Part shown: positions 44,895-53,105 of the stretch, piece by piece
Layout: each line of letters starts with the position of its first letter
Position numbering within the stretch: position 1 is the first letter of the stretch
DNA from: Actinophytocola sp.
GTDB taxonomy: Bacteria; Actinomycetota; Actinomycetes; Mycobacteriales; Pseudonocardiaceae
Length of the DNA: 62,002 nt
Direction of reading: 5' to 3'
NCBI GenBank assembly: GCA_009377385.1
Contig: WHUD01000010.1
Span: 1-62,002 of the forward strand
Notes under the pieces: generated by a model
Databases searched by the model: none
Told to the model about the DNA's origin: nothing
The model's input: the letters and a program-made list of their open reading frames with translations, nothing else
Made by a program: the position numbers and the translations under genes

Positions 44895-46019
44895 TCAGGA
44901 GATGCCGAGCTTGTCGCAGACGTCCTTGAGATCTCGGACGCAGACGTCACTTGCGGGCACGTACCCGGCGTCGACCACCGTCTTGACGTTCTCCTTGGTG
45001 ATCAGCTCCGGCTCGAGCAGCACCGATTTGACGTCGCGGTCGGCATCGGGATCGTGCACGCTGTCCGAGGCGAGCTCGTCTGCCGCCGCGGTGTCACCCT
45101 CGGCCAGCTCTGCCGCCAGCTTCGCGGTGGCCTCGGCCTCCTTCTCGATCGGCTTGAACACCGTCATGTACTGCTCGCCGCGCAGGATCGACTTGAGCCC
45201 GGCAGGGGTGGCGTCCTGGCCGGTGACCGGAACCTTGCCAGCGAGCCCGTTCTTCTTGAGCACGGTGATGATGGCACCAGCGAGGCCGTCGTTGGCTGCG
45301 ACGACGCCGTCGACCTTGCCGCCGTTGCTGGTCAGGATCTGCTCGAAGACGGTGCCGCCCTTCTGGTTGTCCCAGTCCTGGATGGCCTGGCTTCGCACGA
45401 GGTCGAGCTTGCCGGAGTCGTAGAGCGGCTGCAGCACGTTGCGCTGGCCCTCGTGGAACAGCGTGGCGTTGTTGTCGGTCGGCGCGCCCTCGATCTCGAT
45501 GACCTCGGCGCCGTCCTTGCCTTCCAGCGCCTTGGCGAGCCCCTCGCCCTGCAGCTCACCGACGCGGACATTGTCGAACGAGACGTAGTAGTCCGAGCCG
45601 CCGCCAAGGTTGAGCCGGTCGTAGTCGATGGTCGGGATGCCCGCCGCCTTGGCCTTGGCGACCACCGCGCTGCCGACCTCGCTGTTGATCGAAGCGAGGA
45701 CGAGCACGTCGACGCCCTTGGCGATCATGCCGTCAGCGAGCGTGGTGAACTTCTGCACCTCGCCCTGAGCGTTCTGCACGTCCGCCTCGAAGCCTTCCGC
45801 GGCGAGTGCCTTCTCCAGCATCGGTTTGTCGAAGCCTTCCCACCGCGCCGACGTCGCGGTCTCAGGCAGGATGACGCCCACCGTTCCCTTGGTGGCCTCG
45901 TCCGACGTCGCGGTGTCGTCACCGGCGCCTTGGTTCGCGGGGGCGGTGTTCGCGCCGCATGCGCTGAGCGCGAACAGGCCGGCCGCCGCGGCGGCTGCGA
46001 GGAGTCTCTTGGTCCGCAT
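44895..46019 (-). CDS. xylF: Sugar ABC transporter substrate-binding lipoprotein (XylF-like)
   Basis: The 374-residue exported lipoprotein has lipobox LSAC near residue 21 and a periplasmic-binding-protein type I fold (TVGVILPETATSARWEGF, DYDRLNL, NDGLAGAIITVL, TGQDATPAGL), most like xylose-binding XylF. The C-terminus has two cysteines (DVCVRDLKDVC) that could form a disulfide. ATG 46019 has GGAAAGG upstream. It is the first gene of the operon, behind a ROK-type operator. Confidence 0.9.
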   Translation of the reverse strand: MRTKRLLAAAAAAGLFALSACGANTAPANQGAGDDTATSDEATKGTVGVILPETATSARWEGFDKPMLEKALAAEGFEADVQNAQGEVQKFTTLADGMIAKGVDVLVLASINSEVGSAVVAKAKAAGIPTIDYDRLNLGGGSDYYVSFDNVRVGELQGEGLAKALEGKDGAEVIEIEGAPTDNNATLFHEGQRNVLQPLYDSGKLDLVRSQAIQDWDNQKGGTVFEQILTSNGGKVDGVVAANDGLAGAIITVLKKNGLAGKVPVTGQDATPAGLKSILRGEQYMTVFKPIEKEAEATAKLAAELAEGDTAAADELASDSVHDPDADRDVKSVLLEPELITKENVKTVVDAGYVPASDVCVRDLKDVCDKLGIS

Positions 46020-46083
46020 CACTGGGAACCTTTCCGGGTCTAAGCTGACGGCTTAACCGGCTGGTGCCGGGCCCGCCGCGTAA

Positions 46084-46102
46084 ATGTTGTGAGCGACAAC
46101 AT
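46084..46102. promoter_or_regulatory. Candidate operator of the xyl ROK regulator
   Basis: ATGTTGT (46084-46090), spacer GAGCG, ACAACAT (46096-46102) is a perfect 7-bp inverted repeat. It sits in an AT-rich patch 64 bp upstream of xylF, the only long gap in the operon. Position and symmetry suit a dimeric ROK repressor. Confidence 0.6.
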
Positions 46103-46173
46103 ATTCCGGAGCGCGGCTTTGCGGAAGGGGCACTGGATCGATTTAGTTCCCGGCGTCAGGACACGATTCGGCA

Positions 46174-46194
46174 ACGACGACCGCTCATCGTCGT
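46174..46194 (-). terminator. Hairpin after the DEAH helicase gene
   Basis: ACGACGA (46174-46180) and TCGTCGT (46188-46194) form a 7-bp stem with a 7-nt loop, about 10 bp after the helicase stop on the minus strand. It separates the helicase transcript from the xyl promoter. Confidence 0.4.
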
Positions 46195-46204
46195 CAGATG
46201 GCGC

Positions 46205-47938
46205 TCACCACGAGCGCAACGTCGCAATGCGTTCCTCCAGTTGCTCCACCGTCGCCATCGCCGTCGGCGGGCCGCCGCATACCCGGCGGAGTTCGTTGTG
46301 AATCGCCCCGTGCGGCTTGGTCGTGCGGTGGTGGTACATGCCGACAAGCGCGTTGAGTTCCTTGCGCAGCGCGGCGCGCCGCTCCCGCATGCTGGCCGGT
46401 GCGGCCTGCCGCTGCGGCTCCGGCTCCTGTGGCTTCCTGCGTTTGTCGTCGGCGAGCTGTTCTTCCTGCCGCTTGCGCAGCAGCGCCCGTACCTGGTCCG
46501 GCTCTAGCAGACCGGGCAGGCCGAGGTACTCCTGCTCCTCCTCCGACCCGGCGAACACGGCGGTGCCGAACGAGTTGCCGTCGTAGATCACCTGATCCAG
46601 CTCGGCTGAGGCGTGCAACGACTGGAAGCCGCGGTCGTCGTCGGTCTGTTCGTCCTCAGTGCGGTTGGCCGAGTCGAGCAGCTCGTCGTCCCAGCCGTCC
46701 GACTCCCGATGCGGCTTGCCGAGCACGTGGTCGCGCTCCGCCTCAAGCTCGCTGGCTAGTTCGAGCAGCGCGGGCACGCTCGGCAGGAACACGCTCGCCG
46801 TCTCCCCAGGCCGCCTCGCCCGCACGAACCGGCCGATGGCCTGTGCGAAGAACAGCGGCGTCGAGGCGCTGGTGGCGTAGACGCCCACCGCCAGCCGGGG
46901 CACGTCGACACCCTCGGAGACCATCCGCACCGCGATCATCCACTGGTCGTCGGACTCGGCGAACTCGCCGATGCGCCTGCTCGCCTGCGGGTCATCGGAG
47001 AGCACAACGACCGGCTCGGTGCCGGTGACGTCGCGCAGGATCTTCGCGTACGCCCTCGCCGAGTCCTGGTCGCTGGCGATGACGAGGCCCCCCGCGTCCG
47101 GCACGCCGCCGGAACGCAGCTGGGTGAGCCGCACGTGCGCTGCATGCAGCACGGACGGCACCCACTCGCCGTTCGGGTCCAGCGCGGTGCGCCACGCCCG
47201 CGCCGTCTGCTCCGCCGTCAGCGGCTCCCCCAGGCGGGCGGTGAACTCCTCGCCCGCGTTCGTCCGCCAGTGGGCCTCACCCGAGTAGGCGAGGAACACG
47301 ACCGGGCGCACGACGCCGTCCGCCAGCGCCTCGGAGTAGCCGTAGGAGTGGTCGGCCTTGCTGCGCTCGACGCCGTTGCCGTCCGGCTCGTAGGTGACGA
47401 ACGGGATCGGCGAGTCGTCGCTGCGGAACGGCGTCCCAGTCAGCGCGAGCCGCCGGGCGGCGGGGGTGAACGCCTCGCGGATCGCGTCACCCCAGGATTT
47501 CGCGTCGCCGCCGTGGTGGATCTCATCAAGGATCACCAGCGTCTTGCGGTTCTCCGTGCGTACCCGATGCAACGTCGGATGCGCCGCGACCTGCGCGTAC
47601 GTCAGGGCGACACCCCGGAAATCCGGCGAGACCGCGCCGTCCGCGTTGCGGAAGTTCGAGTCGATCGCGATGCCCGTGTTGTTCGCCGCGCTGGCCCACT
47701 GGTGTTTGAGGTGCTCGGTCGGGGTGACGATCGTGACGGCGTCGATGGTGCGATCCGACAGCAGCTCGGCAGCGATGCGCAGGCCGAACACGGTCTTACC
47801 AGCGCCGGGTGTGGCCACCGCGAGGAAGTCCTTGGGGTTGCGGGTGAGGTACTTCGTCAACGCCCTCCGCTGCCACGCACGCAGCGGCTTCGCTGTCGCG
47901 TCCTGCTCCGGCTCTGGCGCAACAAACGTCTCCGGCAA
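46205..47938 (-). CDS. Superfamily 2 DEAH-type helicase
   Basis: A 577-residue SF2 enzyme with motif I ATPGAGKT (near 43-50), motif II LVILDEIHHGG (DEIH box), motif III LTGTPFR, and the C-terminal motifs VRMVSEGVDVPRL (V) and QAIGRFVRARR (VI). The last 150 residues are charged and probably helical. It resembles the stand-alone restriction-type helicases common in actinobacteria and is likely a DNA translocase or helicase in repair. No nuclease or methylase gene is adjacent. The start is TTG with GGAG upstream, and the frame offers no better codon. Confidence 0.82.
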   Translation of the reverse strand: MPETFVAPEPEQDATAKPLRAWQRRALTKYLTRNPKDFLAVATPGAGKTVFGLRIAAELLSDRTIDAVTIVTPTEHLKHQWASAANNTGIAIDSNFRNADGAVSPDFRGVALTYAQVAAHPTLHRVRTENRKTLVILDEIHHGGDAKSWGDAIREAFTPAARRLALTGTPFRSDDSPIPFVTYEPDGNGVERSKADHSYGYSEALADGVVRPVVFLAYSGEAHWRTNAGEEFTARLGEPLTAEQTARAWRTALDPNGEWVPSVLHAAHVRLTQLRSGGVPDAGGLVIASDQDSARAYAKILRDVTGTEPVVVLSDDPQASRRIGEFAESDDQWMIAVRMVSEGVDVPRLAVGVYATSASTPLFFAQAIGRFVRARRPGETASVFLPSVPALLELASELEAERDHVLGKPHRESDGWDDELLDSANRTEDEQTDDDRGFQSLHASAELDQVIYDGNSFGTAVFAGSEEEQEYLGLPGLLEPDQVRALLRKRQEEQLADDKRRKPQEPEPQRQAAPASMRERRAALRKELNALVGMYHHRTTKPHGAIHNELRRVCGGPPTAMATVEQLEERIATLRSW

Positions 47939-48131
47939 CTCCGGCTCCTCTCCCCGCTGTCGGCACGGCGGAACACCGCGCGGTCAGGACAGACGAATGC
48001 CCCCACGTGTGCCGTGCCGCAGGCGCCGCGGCACGCGGTGAGGGCGCCCGATGAGGGTACCTGGCGGGTGGGCATGACCGGGCACAGAGACACACCTCGC
48101 GAGCGACAAGCCAAAATTGGGGAAATGGACC

Positions 48132-49313
48132 ATGCTGGAATGTGACATGACTGCTCACCAGGATTCGGCAGGCTCGCACGGCGAGCGGAAGGGACCGCTG
48201 CGCCTGATCGGGCTCACGCTGACCAAAGCCTGGCGGGGCAGCATCTTCTCCGAGTCCGCCGAGGCGGCGTTCTGGCAGGCGCTCTCGCTCGCCCCGCTCA
48301 TGCTCGGGCTGCTCGGGTTGCTCGGCTACGTCAGCGACTGGTTCGGCCACCGTGTCGCGGCGCGCGTGAGCGAGGAGATCGTGCGCTTCAGCGAGACGGC
48401 GTTCAGCGCCGAGGTCGTCGAGAACATCGTCAAGCCGACCGTGGCGGGCATGCTCACCGACGGCAAGGGCGCCATCGTCTCGGTCGGATTCGTGATCGCG
48501 CTCTGGGCGGGGTCGTCGGCGATGTCGTCGTTCGTCGACGCGATCACGGTCGCACACGACCAGCATGGTGTCCGCCACGAGGTGTGGCAGCGGATCTTCT
48601 CGCTGTTGCTCTACATCGGCAGCCTGGTGCTGCTGATCATCGGGCTGCCGCTGATCGCCATCGGCCCCGACCTGCTGCCCCGGTTCTTCCCGGACTCCTG
48701 GCACGGCATGATCGGCTTCTGGGTGCGGATGCTGTACTACCCCACCCTCGGAGTGCTGATCGTGCTCGCGCTCGCGACGCTGTACAAGTTGGCGCTGCCG
48801 CGCAAGCTGCCGTGGCACCGGGGCGTGCCTGGCGCGATCCTCGCGATGGCGATCTTCCTGCTGACCAGTGCCGGGCTGCGGTTCTACCTCGGCGGGCTCT
48901 CCGCGACCGGTTACACCTACGGCGCGCTGGCCACCCCGGTGGCGTTCCTGCTGTTCCTGTTCTTCATCGGGCTCGCCGTTGTCGGCGGGGCGTACTTCAA
49001 CGCGGCCATCGAGGAGCTTTGGCCAGCCGGCCCGACCCGCAGGCAGCAGCGCAGATGGCGGCAGCTTGAGCTGGAACGCGCGCACCAGGCGGCGCGGGCG
49101 GAGGACGACAGCCAGCGGCGGCACGGCGGCACTGCGGAGGCCGGCGCGGGGCCGGAGGCCGACATGCGGTACGGCGTGGAGGAGGGTGGCGCACCAGACG
49201 CGCGAGACGCTGGTGCGGCGCGCGGGGGCGGCGCACCCGACGCCGGTGCGCGGAAACGCGACGGCCTGGCGGCCTCGGACACTGACCGCCTATCCGCTGA
49301 CCGGCGGACTTAG
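48132..49313 (+). CDS. YihY/BrkB-family membrane protein
   Basis: The 393-residue protein has six membrane helices in the YihY/BrkB domain (about 20-290), with the family's ESAEAAFWQALSLAPLMLG, LWAGSSAMSSFVDAI and GALATPVAFLLFLFF. A C-terminal tail of about 90 residues is low-complexity and rich in Ala, Gly, Asp and Arg. Function is uncertain; the old ribonuclease BN label is not supported. ATG 48132 and ATG 48147 are both possible. Its TAG overlaps the DUF3039 stop, tail to tail. Confidence 0.8.
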   Translation: MLECDMTAHQDSAGSHGERKGPLRLIGLTLTKAWRGSIFSESAEAAFWQALSLAPLMLGLLGLLGYVSDWFGHRVAARVSEEIVRFSETAFSAEVVENIVKPTVAGMLTDGKGAIVSVGFVIALWAGSSAMSSFVDAITVAHDQHGVRHEVWQRIFSLLLYIGSLVLLIIGLPLIAIGPDLLPRFFPDSWHGMIGFWVRMLYYPTLGVLIVLALATLYKLALPRKLPWHRGVPGAILAMAIFLLTSAGLRFYLGGLSATGYTYGALATPVAFLLFLFFIGLAVVGGAYFNAAIEELWPAGPTRRQQRRWRQLELERAHQAARAEDDSQRRHGGTAEAGAGPEADMRYGVEEGGAPDARDAGAARGGGAPDAGARKRDGLAASDTDRLSADRRT

Positions 49314-49564
49314 TCGTTGTCGTCGCCGCCGGGTGGCAAGCCCTTGTAGATGCGCTCACACTCCGGGCACACCGGCGAACCGGGCTTGGCGGACTTCGTC
49401 ACCGGGAAGGTCTCACCGCACAGCGCCACCACGTACGTGCCCATGACGGCACTCTCCGTGATCTTGTTCTTTTTCACATAGTGGAACATCTTCGGCGTGT
49501 CGTCGTCAGTGACGTCACTGCCTTCCGGCCGCGTATCGACATCGGGAAGAACCTGAGTACTCAC
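49310..49564 (-). CDS. DUF3039 zinc-ribbon-like protein
   Basis: The 84-residue protein has the DUF3039 core HYVKKNKITESAVMGT, then ALCGE and CPECERIY, whose Cys residues probably bind zinc. It is an actinobacterial family of unknown role. GTG 49564 is chosen because GGAGG lies before it; the frame remains open upstream through the repeat array, which is not coding. It overlaps the convergent BrkB-like gene by 4 bp. Confidence 0.85.
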   Translation of the reverse strand: MSTQVLPDVDTRPEGSDVTDDDTPKMFHYVKKNKITESAVMGTYVVALCGETFPVTKSAKPGSPVCPECERIYKGLPPGGDDND

Positions 49565-49587
49565 GCCTCCATTCTGCCCCAGCTTCC

Positions 49588-49692
49588 GCCGTGTCCCACA
49601 CCCATGCCGCCGTGTCCCCCGTTCCCGACGCCGTGTCCCACGCCCAGAACGCCGTGTCCCCCGTTCCCGACGCCGTGTTCTCCATTCCCGCC
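49588..49692. repeat. 21-bp-period tandem repeat array, locus 3
   Basis: Five units start GCCGTGT at 49588, 49609, 49630, 49651 and 49672, each exactly 21 bp apart. The second and fourth are identical over GCCGTGTCCCCCGTTCCCGA. This is the cleanest array in the window. It is the only one in a divergent gap, between DUF3039 and psuG, and any promoter for either gene must lie in or beside it. Confidence 0.85.
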
Positions 49693-49734
49693 CCGTGGCG
49701 AGCGCGCCGGGCCGACTTCGGCACGATGCCAGGC

Positions 49735-50646
49735 ATGGCACTCACGATCGCGCCCGATGTGGCCGAGGCACTCGACGCCGGTCGCCCCGTCGTCGCGCTG
49801 GAATCCACGCTGCTCGCCCACGGCCTGCCGCGCGGCCGCAATCTCGCGCTCGCGCGGCAGCTTGGCGACGCCATCCGGGCGGAGGGCGCCGTCCCCGCAA
49901 CTATCGCCGTCCTGCAGGGCACGCCCACGATCGGCCTCTCCCCCGACCAGCTCGACCGAGTGTGCACCGAAGGCACCGCGCTGGCGAAACTCAGCGCCCG
50001 CGACCTGGGGCCCGCGATCGCGCTCGGTCGTTCCGGCGCGACGACCGTCGCCGCCACCAGCGTGCTGGCTCACCACGCGGGCATCGCCGTGTTCGCCACC
50101 GGCGGGCTCGGCGGCGTCCACCTGCCAGCGCCCGGCGACACAACGACGTGGGACATCTCGGCGGACCTCGGCATCCTCGCGGCGACGCGGATCCTCGTGG
50201 TGTGCTCCGGGGTGAAATCGGTGCTCGACATCGCGGCGACGCTCGAAGTGCTGGAAGCGAGGTCCGTGCCGGTGCTCGGCTACCGCACCGACGACTTCCC
50301 GGCGTTCTACCTGCGCTCCTCGGGGCATCCGGTGCCATGGCGCGTCGACGATCCCGGCGCCGTCGCCGCCACTGTGCGCGCCCACCGCGAGCACGCGGCG
50401 TCCGGGGTGGTGCTGGCGAATCCGGTGCCGCCCGAGCACGAGATGGACCGTGCGCTGCACGACCGGCTGCTCACCGAGGGGTTGACCAAGATGCGTGACA
50501 CCGGCGCGTCCGGATCGGGCGTCACGCCGGTGCTGCTGGAGCACTTCCATACGGCCAGCGACGGCGTCAGCGTCGCCACCAACGAGGCGTTAGTGCACGC
50601 CAACGCCACGCTCGCCGCCAAGGTGGCCGTCACACTTTCGGCGTAG
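49735..50646 (+). CDS. psuG: Pseudouridine-5'-phosphate glycosidase
   Basis: The 303-residue enzyme splits pseudouridine 5'-phosphate to uracil and ribose 5-phosphate. Family features are VVALESTLLAHGLPRGRN near the N-terminus, the catalytic lysine region GTALAKLSARDL, FATGGLGGVH, VVCSGVKSVLDI and NPVPPEHEM. Length and motifs are typical. No pseudouridine kinase (psuK) gene is adjacent. ATG 49735 is used; ATG 49726 is equally in frame, and the frame further upstream is repeat sequence. Confidence 0.92.
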   Translation: MALTIAPDVAEALDAGRPVVALESTLLAHGLPRGRNLALARQLGDAIRAEGAVPATIAVLQGTPTIGLSPDQLDRVCTEGTALAKLSARDLGPAIALGRSGATTVAATSVLAHHAGIAVFATGGLGGVHLPAPGDTTTWDISADLGILAATRILVVCSGVKSVLDIAATLEVLEARSVPVLGYRTDDFPAFYLRSSGHPVPWRVDDPGAVAATVRAHREHAASGVVLANPVPPEHEMDRALHDRLLTEGLTKMRDTGASGSGVTPVLLEHFHTASDGVSVATNEALVHANATLAAKVAVTLSA

Positions 50647-50736
50647 CGAGGACGTACCCACGACGACATCGCCGACGCCGCTATGGGCGAGCGTCGCAGC
50701 ATCAAGACGTTGATCGACTCTGGCGGCTGGAGTGAG

Positions 50737-50799
50737 GGACACGGCGTCGTGGGCGGGGGACACGACGTCCGGGACGAGGGACACGGTCAGTTCGGGAGG
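50737..50799. repeat. 21-bp-period repeat array, locus 4
   Basis: Three units start GGACAC at 50737, 50758 and 50779. The 24 bases at 50743-50766 match 23 of 24 bases at 7321-7344 in locus 1. The last unit runs into the 3' end of the Nudix-NYN gene, whose stop is at 50787. The array lies between convergent genes. Confidence 0.8.
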
Positions 50800-51677
50800 A
50801 GTCCTAACAGGACGGACGGGCCAAGACGGCTCGCGCCCTTGGCTTCGACGCGGGCGCGGAGCTCGCGGTCGGCGGTGACGACCAGCACGTGGTCGTCGGG
50901 GGCCTCGGCCAGCGCCTGCCGGGTGACGTCGACGATGGCGGAGTCGCCGTCGCGCTCGGCGGCGACCACCTCGACGCCGTCGACGCCGATCGTCCCGCGC
51001 GCGGCGCCCTCAACCACCAGCACGATGCGCGGCAGCCAGGACCACCGGTCGCTGCCGGGGATGCCGTCCTTGCCGCCGGGGATGCCGTCGGCCGCAAGCA
51101 CGGCGAGCCGGTCGCGCAGCCGCTCGGCGGCGCCAGCGCGGTCGCGCCACCAGCCATCCGGCCGGGAGCCCATCACGTTGGCGGCGTCCACCACCAGCAC
51201 CAGCCGTCTGCCCACGTGCTCCCGCAGCGCGGGCCACGCGTGGGCGAAGTCGCGGTGCAGCGGATAGTCCGCCACCTCGTGCGGCGGTACCCACCGCATC
51301 CCGGTGCTCTCCGAGTTGGCTACTCGCGCGGCGACCGCACGGCGCACCGAGGCGAGCACCGTGGTGTAGCGCCATGTGCCGTGGTCGACGACGGACATCG
51401 CCGTGAGCCGCACCGCGTGCGCAGGCACGTCGGCCTCCTCCTCGGCCTCGCGGATCGCCGCCTGCTCGGCCGTCTCGGCGTTGCGCAGCGCGCCGCCCGG
51501 CAACGCCCACGTGCGGCCGTGGTGCACCCACCACGCCCTGCGCTGCAACAACACGCCGCGCTCCGGGTCGGACAGCAGCAGGCCCGCCGCACCGTTAGTG
51601 CCCCAGTGCACGTTGCCGCACGCACACCGGACGAAGCCGTCGCCGTCACCGAGTCGCACCACGCTAGCCTCGCACAT
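50787..51677 (-). CDS. Nudix hydrolase fused to a NYN/PIN-like nuclease domain
   Basis: In this 296-residue protein, residues 25-150 form a Nudix domain with the box starting GGALRNAE (61-68) and ending REAEEEADV, where Asp replaces the usual final Gly. Residues 155-296 form a second domain with LVLVVDAANVMGS (Asp164, Asn167), AERDGDSAIVD and VVTADRELRARV. That is the acidic pattern of NYN/PIN-type RNases. A nucleotide-cleaving domain joined to an RNase-like domain suggests RNA end processing or clearance of RNA-derived nucleotides. Two cysteines (CAC) lie near the N-terminus. It overlaps the glucokinase gene by 14 bp. Confidence 0.8.
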   Translation of the reverse strand: MCEASVVRLGDGDGFVRCACGNVHWGTNGAAGLLLSDPERGVLLQRRAWWVHHGRTWALPGGALRNAETAEQAAIREAEEEADVPAHAVRLTAMSVVDHGTWRYTTVLASVRRAVAARVANSESTGMRWVPPHEVADYPLHRDFAHAWPALREHVGRRLVLVVDAANVMGSRPDGWWRDRAGAAERLRDRLAVLAADGIPGGKDGIPGSDRWSWLPRIVLVVEGAARGTIGVDGVEVVAAERDGDSAIVDVTRQALAEAPDDHVLVVTADRELRARVEAKGASRLGPSVLLGLLPN

Positions 51678-52620
51678 CGCCCGCGGCGGCCGCCGCCAGC
51701 GTCGCGGCTCCGACGAGGCCCGCGTCACCGCCGAGCTGGGCGGTCCTGATCCGCGCGAGCGGCCGGTGCCCCGCTCCGGTCAGCACCGAGGCGTAGTGCT
51801 CCCGCGCGTCGTCGAGGAACAGCGGCGCGGACTCGGACACCCCGCCCGCGATGACGATCAGCTCGGGGTCGTAGACGTCGGCCACCAGGGCGAGCCCCTC
51901 GCCGAGCCAGGTCGCGAGCTGTGACATGGCCTGCTTGGCGACGACGTCGCCCTCCCGCGCGGCGGCGGCGACCCGGCGTCCGGTGAGCGCGCTGTAGTCG
52001 TCGGCGAACTCGCGGGCCAGCACCGTCGATGCGACGTCGTGCCTGGCCAGCATCTCCAGCGCGGTGGTGACGAGAGCGGTACCACTGCAGTAGCGCTCCC
52101 AGCAGCCGCGCTTGCCGCAGGAGCACACCCGGCCGGCCGGCACGAGCCGCAGGTGCCCCAACTCCGGCCCGACGCCGTTGGCGCCGTGGAACACCACGCC
52201 GTCCTGCAGCAGCGCGCCGCCGATCCCGGTGCCGATCGCGACAAGCACAACCACCCCGGCGCCCCTGGCAGCGCCGTAGGTGTACTCGGCGACGGCGGCG
52301 GCGTTCGCGTCGTGTTCCAGCGTGACCGGCAGTCCGATCCGCGCGGCGATGTGGGCGGCGACCGGCTCGCCGCGCCACGGTAGGTGCGGTGCGTACCGCA
52401 CGGTGTTGCGGTCGGGGGCGACGAACCCGGCGACGGCAAGGCCGACCGCGGTGATCGGATGCCTGTCGCGCAGCTCGTGGACGGCGTTGGCGATCGCCGC
52501 TTCGAGCGCGTCGGCGTCATGTGGGGTCGGTGCGAGGACGGCGTCGATCATGGTGCCGTGCTCATCGACGACACCCGCACGCAGGGTGGTGCCGCCGACG
52601 TCGATGCCGACGGTGTTCAG
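51664..52620 (-). CDS. ROK-family glucokinase, apparent CTG start
   Basis: A 318-residue ROK sugar kinase with GIDVGGTTLRAGVVD at the N-terminus, catalytic Asp in LEHDANAAA, GTGIGGALL, the zinc motif CSCGKRGCWE and the Glu/His pair in GPELGHLRL. It lacks an HTH, so it is an enzyme, most likely ATP-glucokinase. The conserved N-terminus starts NTVGID. The only codon before it that fits the GGGGAGA ribosome-binding site is CTG 52620, which forms a CTGA overlap with the stop of the upstream gene. No ATG, GTG or TTG is in frame nearby. Confidence 0.85.
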   Translation of the reverse strand: MNTVGIDVGGTTLRAGVVDEHGTMIDAVLAPTPHDADALEAAIANAVHELRDRHPITAVGLAVAGFVAPDRNTVRYAPHLPWRGEPVAAHIAARIGLPVTLEHDANAAAVAEYTYGAARGAGVVVLVAIGTGIGGALLQDGVVFHGANGVGPELGHLRLVPAGRVCSCGKRGCWERYCSGTALVTTALEMLARHDVASTVLAREFADDYSALTGRRVAAAAREGDVVAKQAMSQLATWLGEGLALVADVYDPELIVIAGGVSESAPLFLDDAREHYASVLTGAGHRPLARIRTAQLGGDAGLVGAATLAAAAAGDVRG

Positions 52621-53105
52621 GGCGTCTCCCCTCGCTCGGCGGCCTTGCGCACGGTGATGCGCTGCGCCCGCGAGCCCCCGGCGGGACGGGCGGCTGCGGG
52701 CGGTGCGGTGGTCCAATCCTGGCCGGTGTCCTGCCGTTCGGCGCGCGGCGCGCCGGGCATGTGGATGCCCTCGCCGGGGTACCACCGGTCGGCGAGCACG
52801 GCCCGCAGCACGCCGACGAGCTGCGCCAACTGCTCGATGGCGCGTGCTGAGAACTCCGGCCGGTCGCCGCGGGCCACGGCGACAACGGTGCACAGCGGGC
52901 ACCAGCCACAGTCGTACTGCGACGCCGGGTGCTCAGCGGAATCGTCGGCACCACCGCCGAACAGCCCGTTGGTGTGCCCCGCCGCGATCAGCCCGTCGAG
53001 CCATGGCGCGGCGTACTCCACGATCATCTCGACGAGCAGCATGATCTCGGCGCCGAGCTCGGTGACGGCCTCGTTGGCCGAGATCCGCTCGGTTCGCTCG
53101 GTCAT
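52617..53105 (-). CDS. Conserved hypothetical protein with a CGWCPLC motif
   Basis: This 162-residue protein is not assigned to a characterised family. It is helical and acidic at the N-terminus and has CGWCPLC near residue 67, which could bind metal or be redox-active. A basic, disordered C-terminus (about 115-162) includes RAQRITVRK. ATG 53105 has AGGAGG upstream and forms an ATGA overlap with the ArsA stop; its own stop overlaps the glucokinase start. The tight coupling suggests that it works with the ArsA-like ATPase. Confidence 0.65.
   Translation of the reverse strand: MTERTERISANEAVTELGAEIMLLVEMIVEYAAPWLDGLIAAGHTNGLFGGGADDSAEHPASQYDCGWCPLCTVVAVARGDRPEFSARAIEQLAQLVGVLRAVLADRWYPGEGIHMPGAPRAERQDTGQDWTTAPPAAARPAGGSRAQRITVRKAAERGETP

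Noticed and set aside
49591-49734. Upstream extension of psuG through the repeat array
   Set aside because: The open frame there is only the heptad translation of the repeats. PsuG proteins begin near the ATG at 49735.
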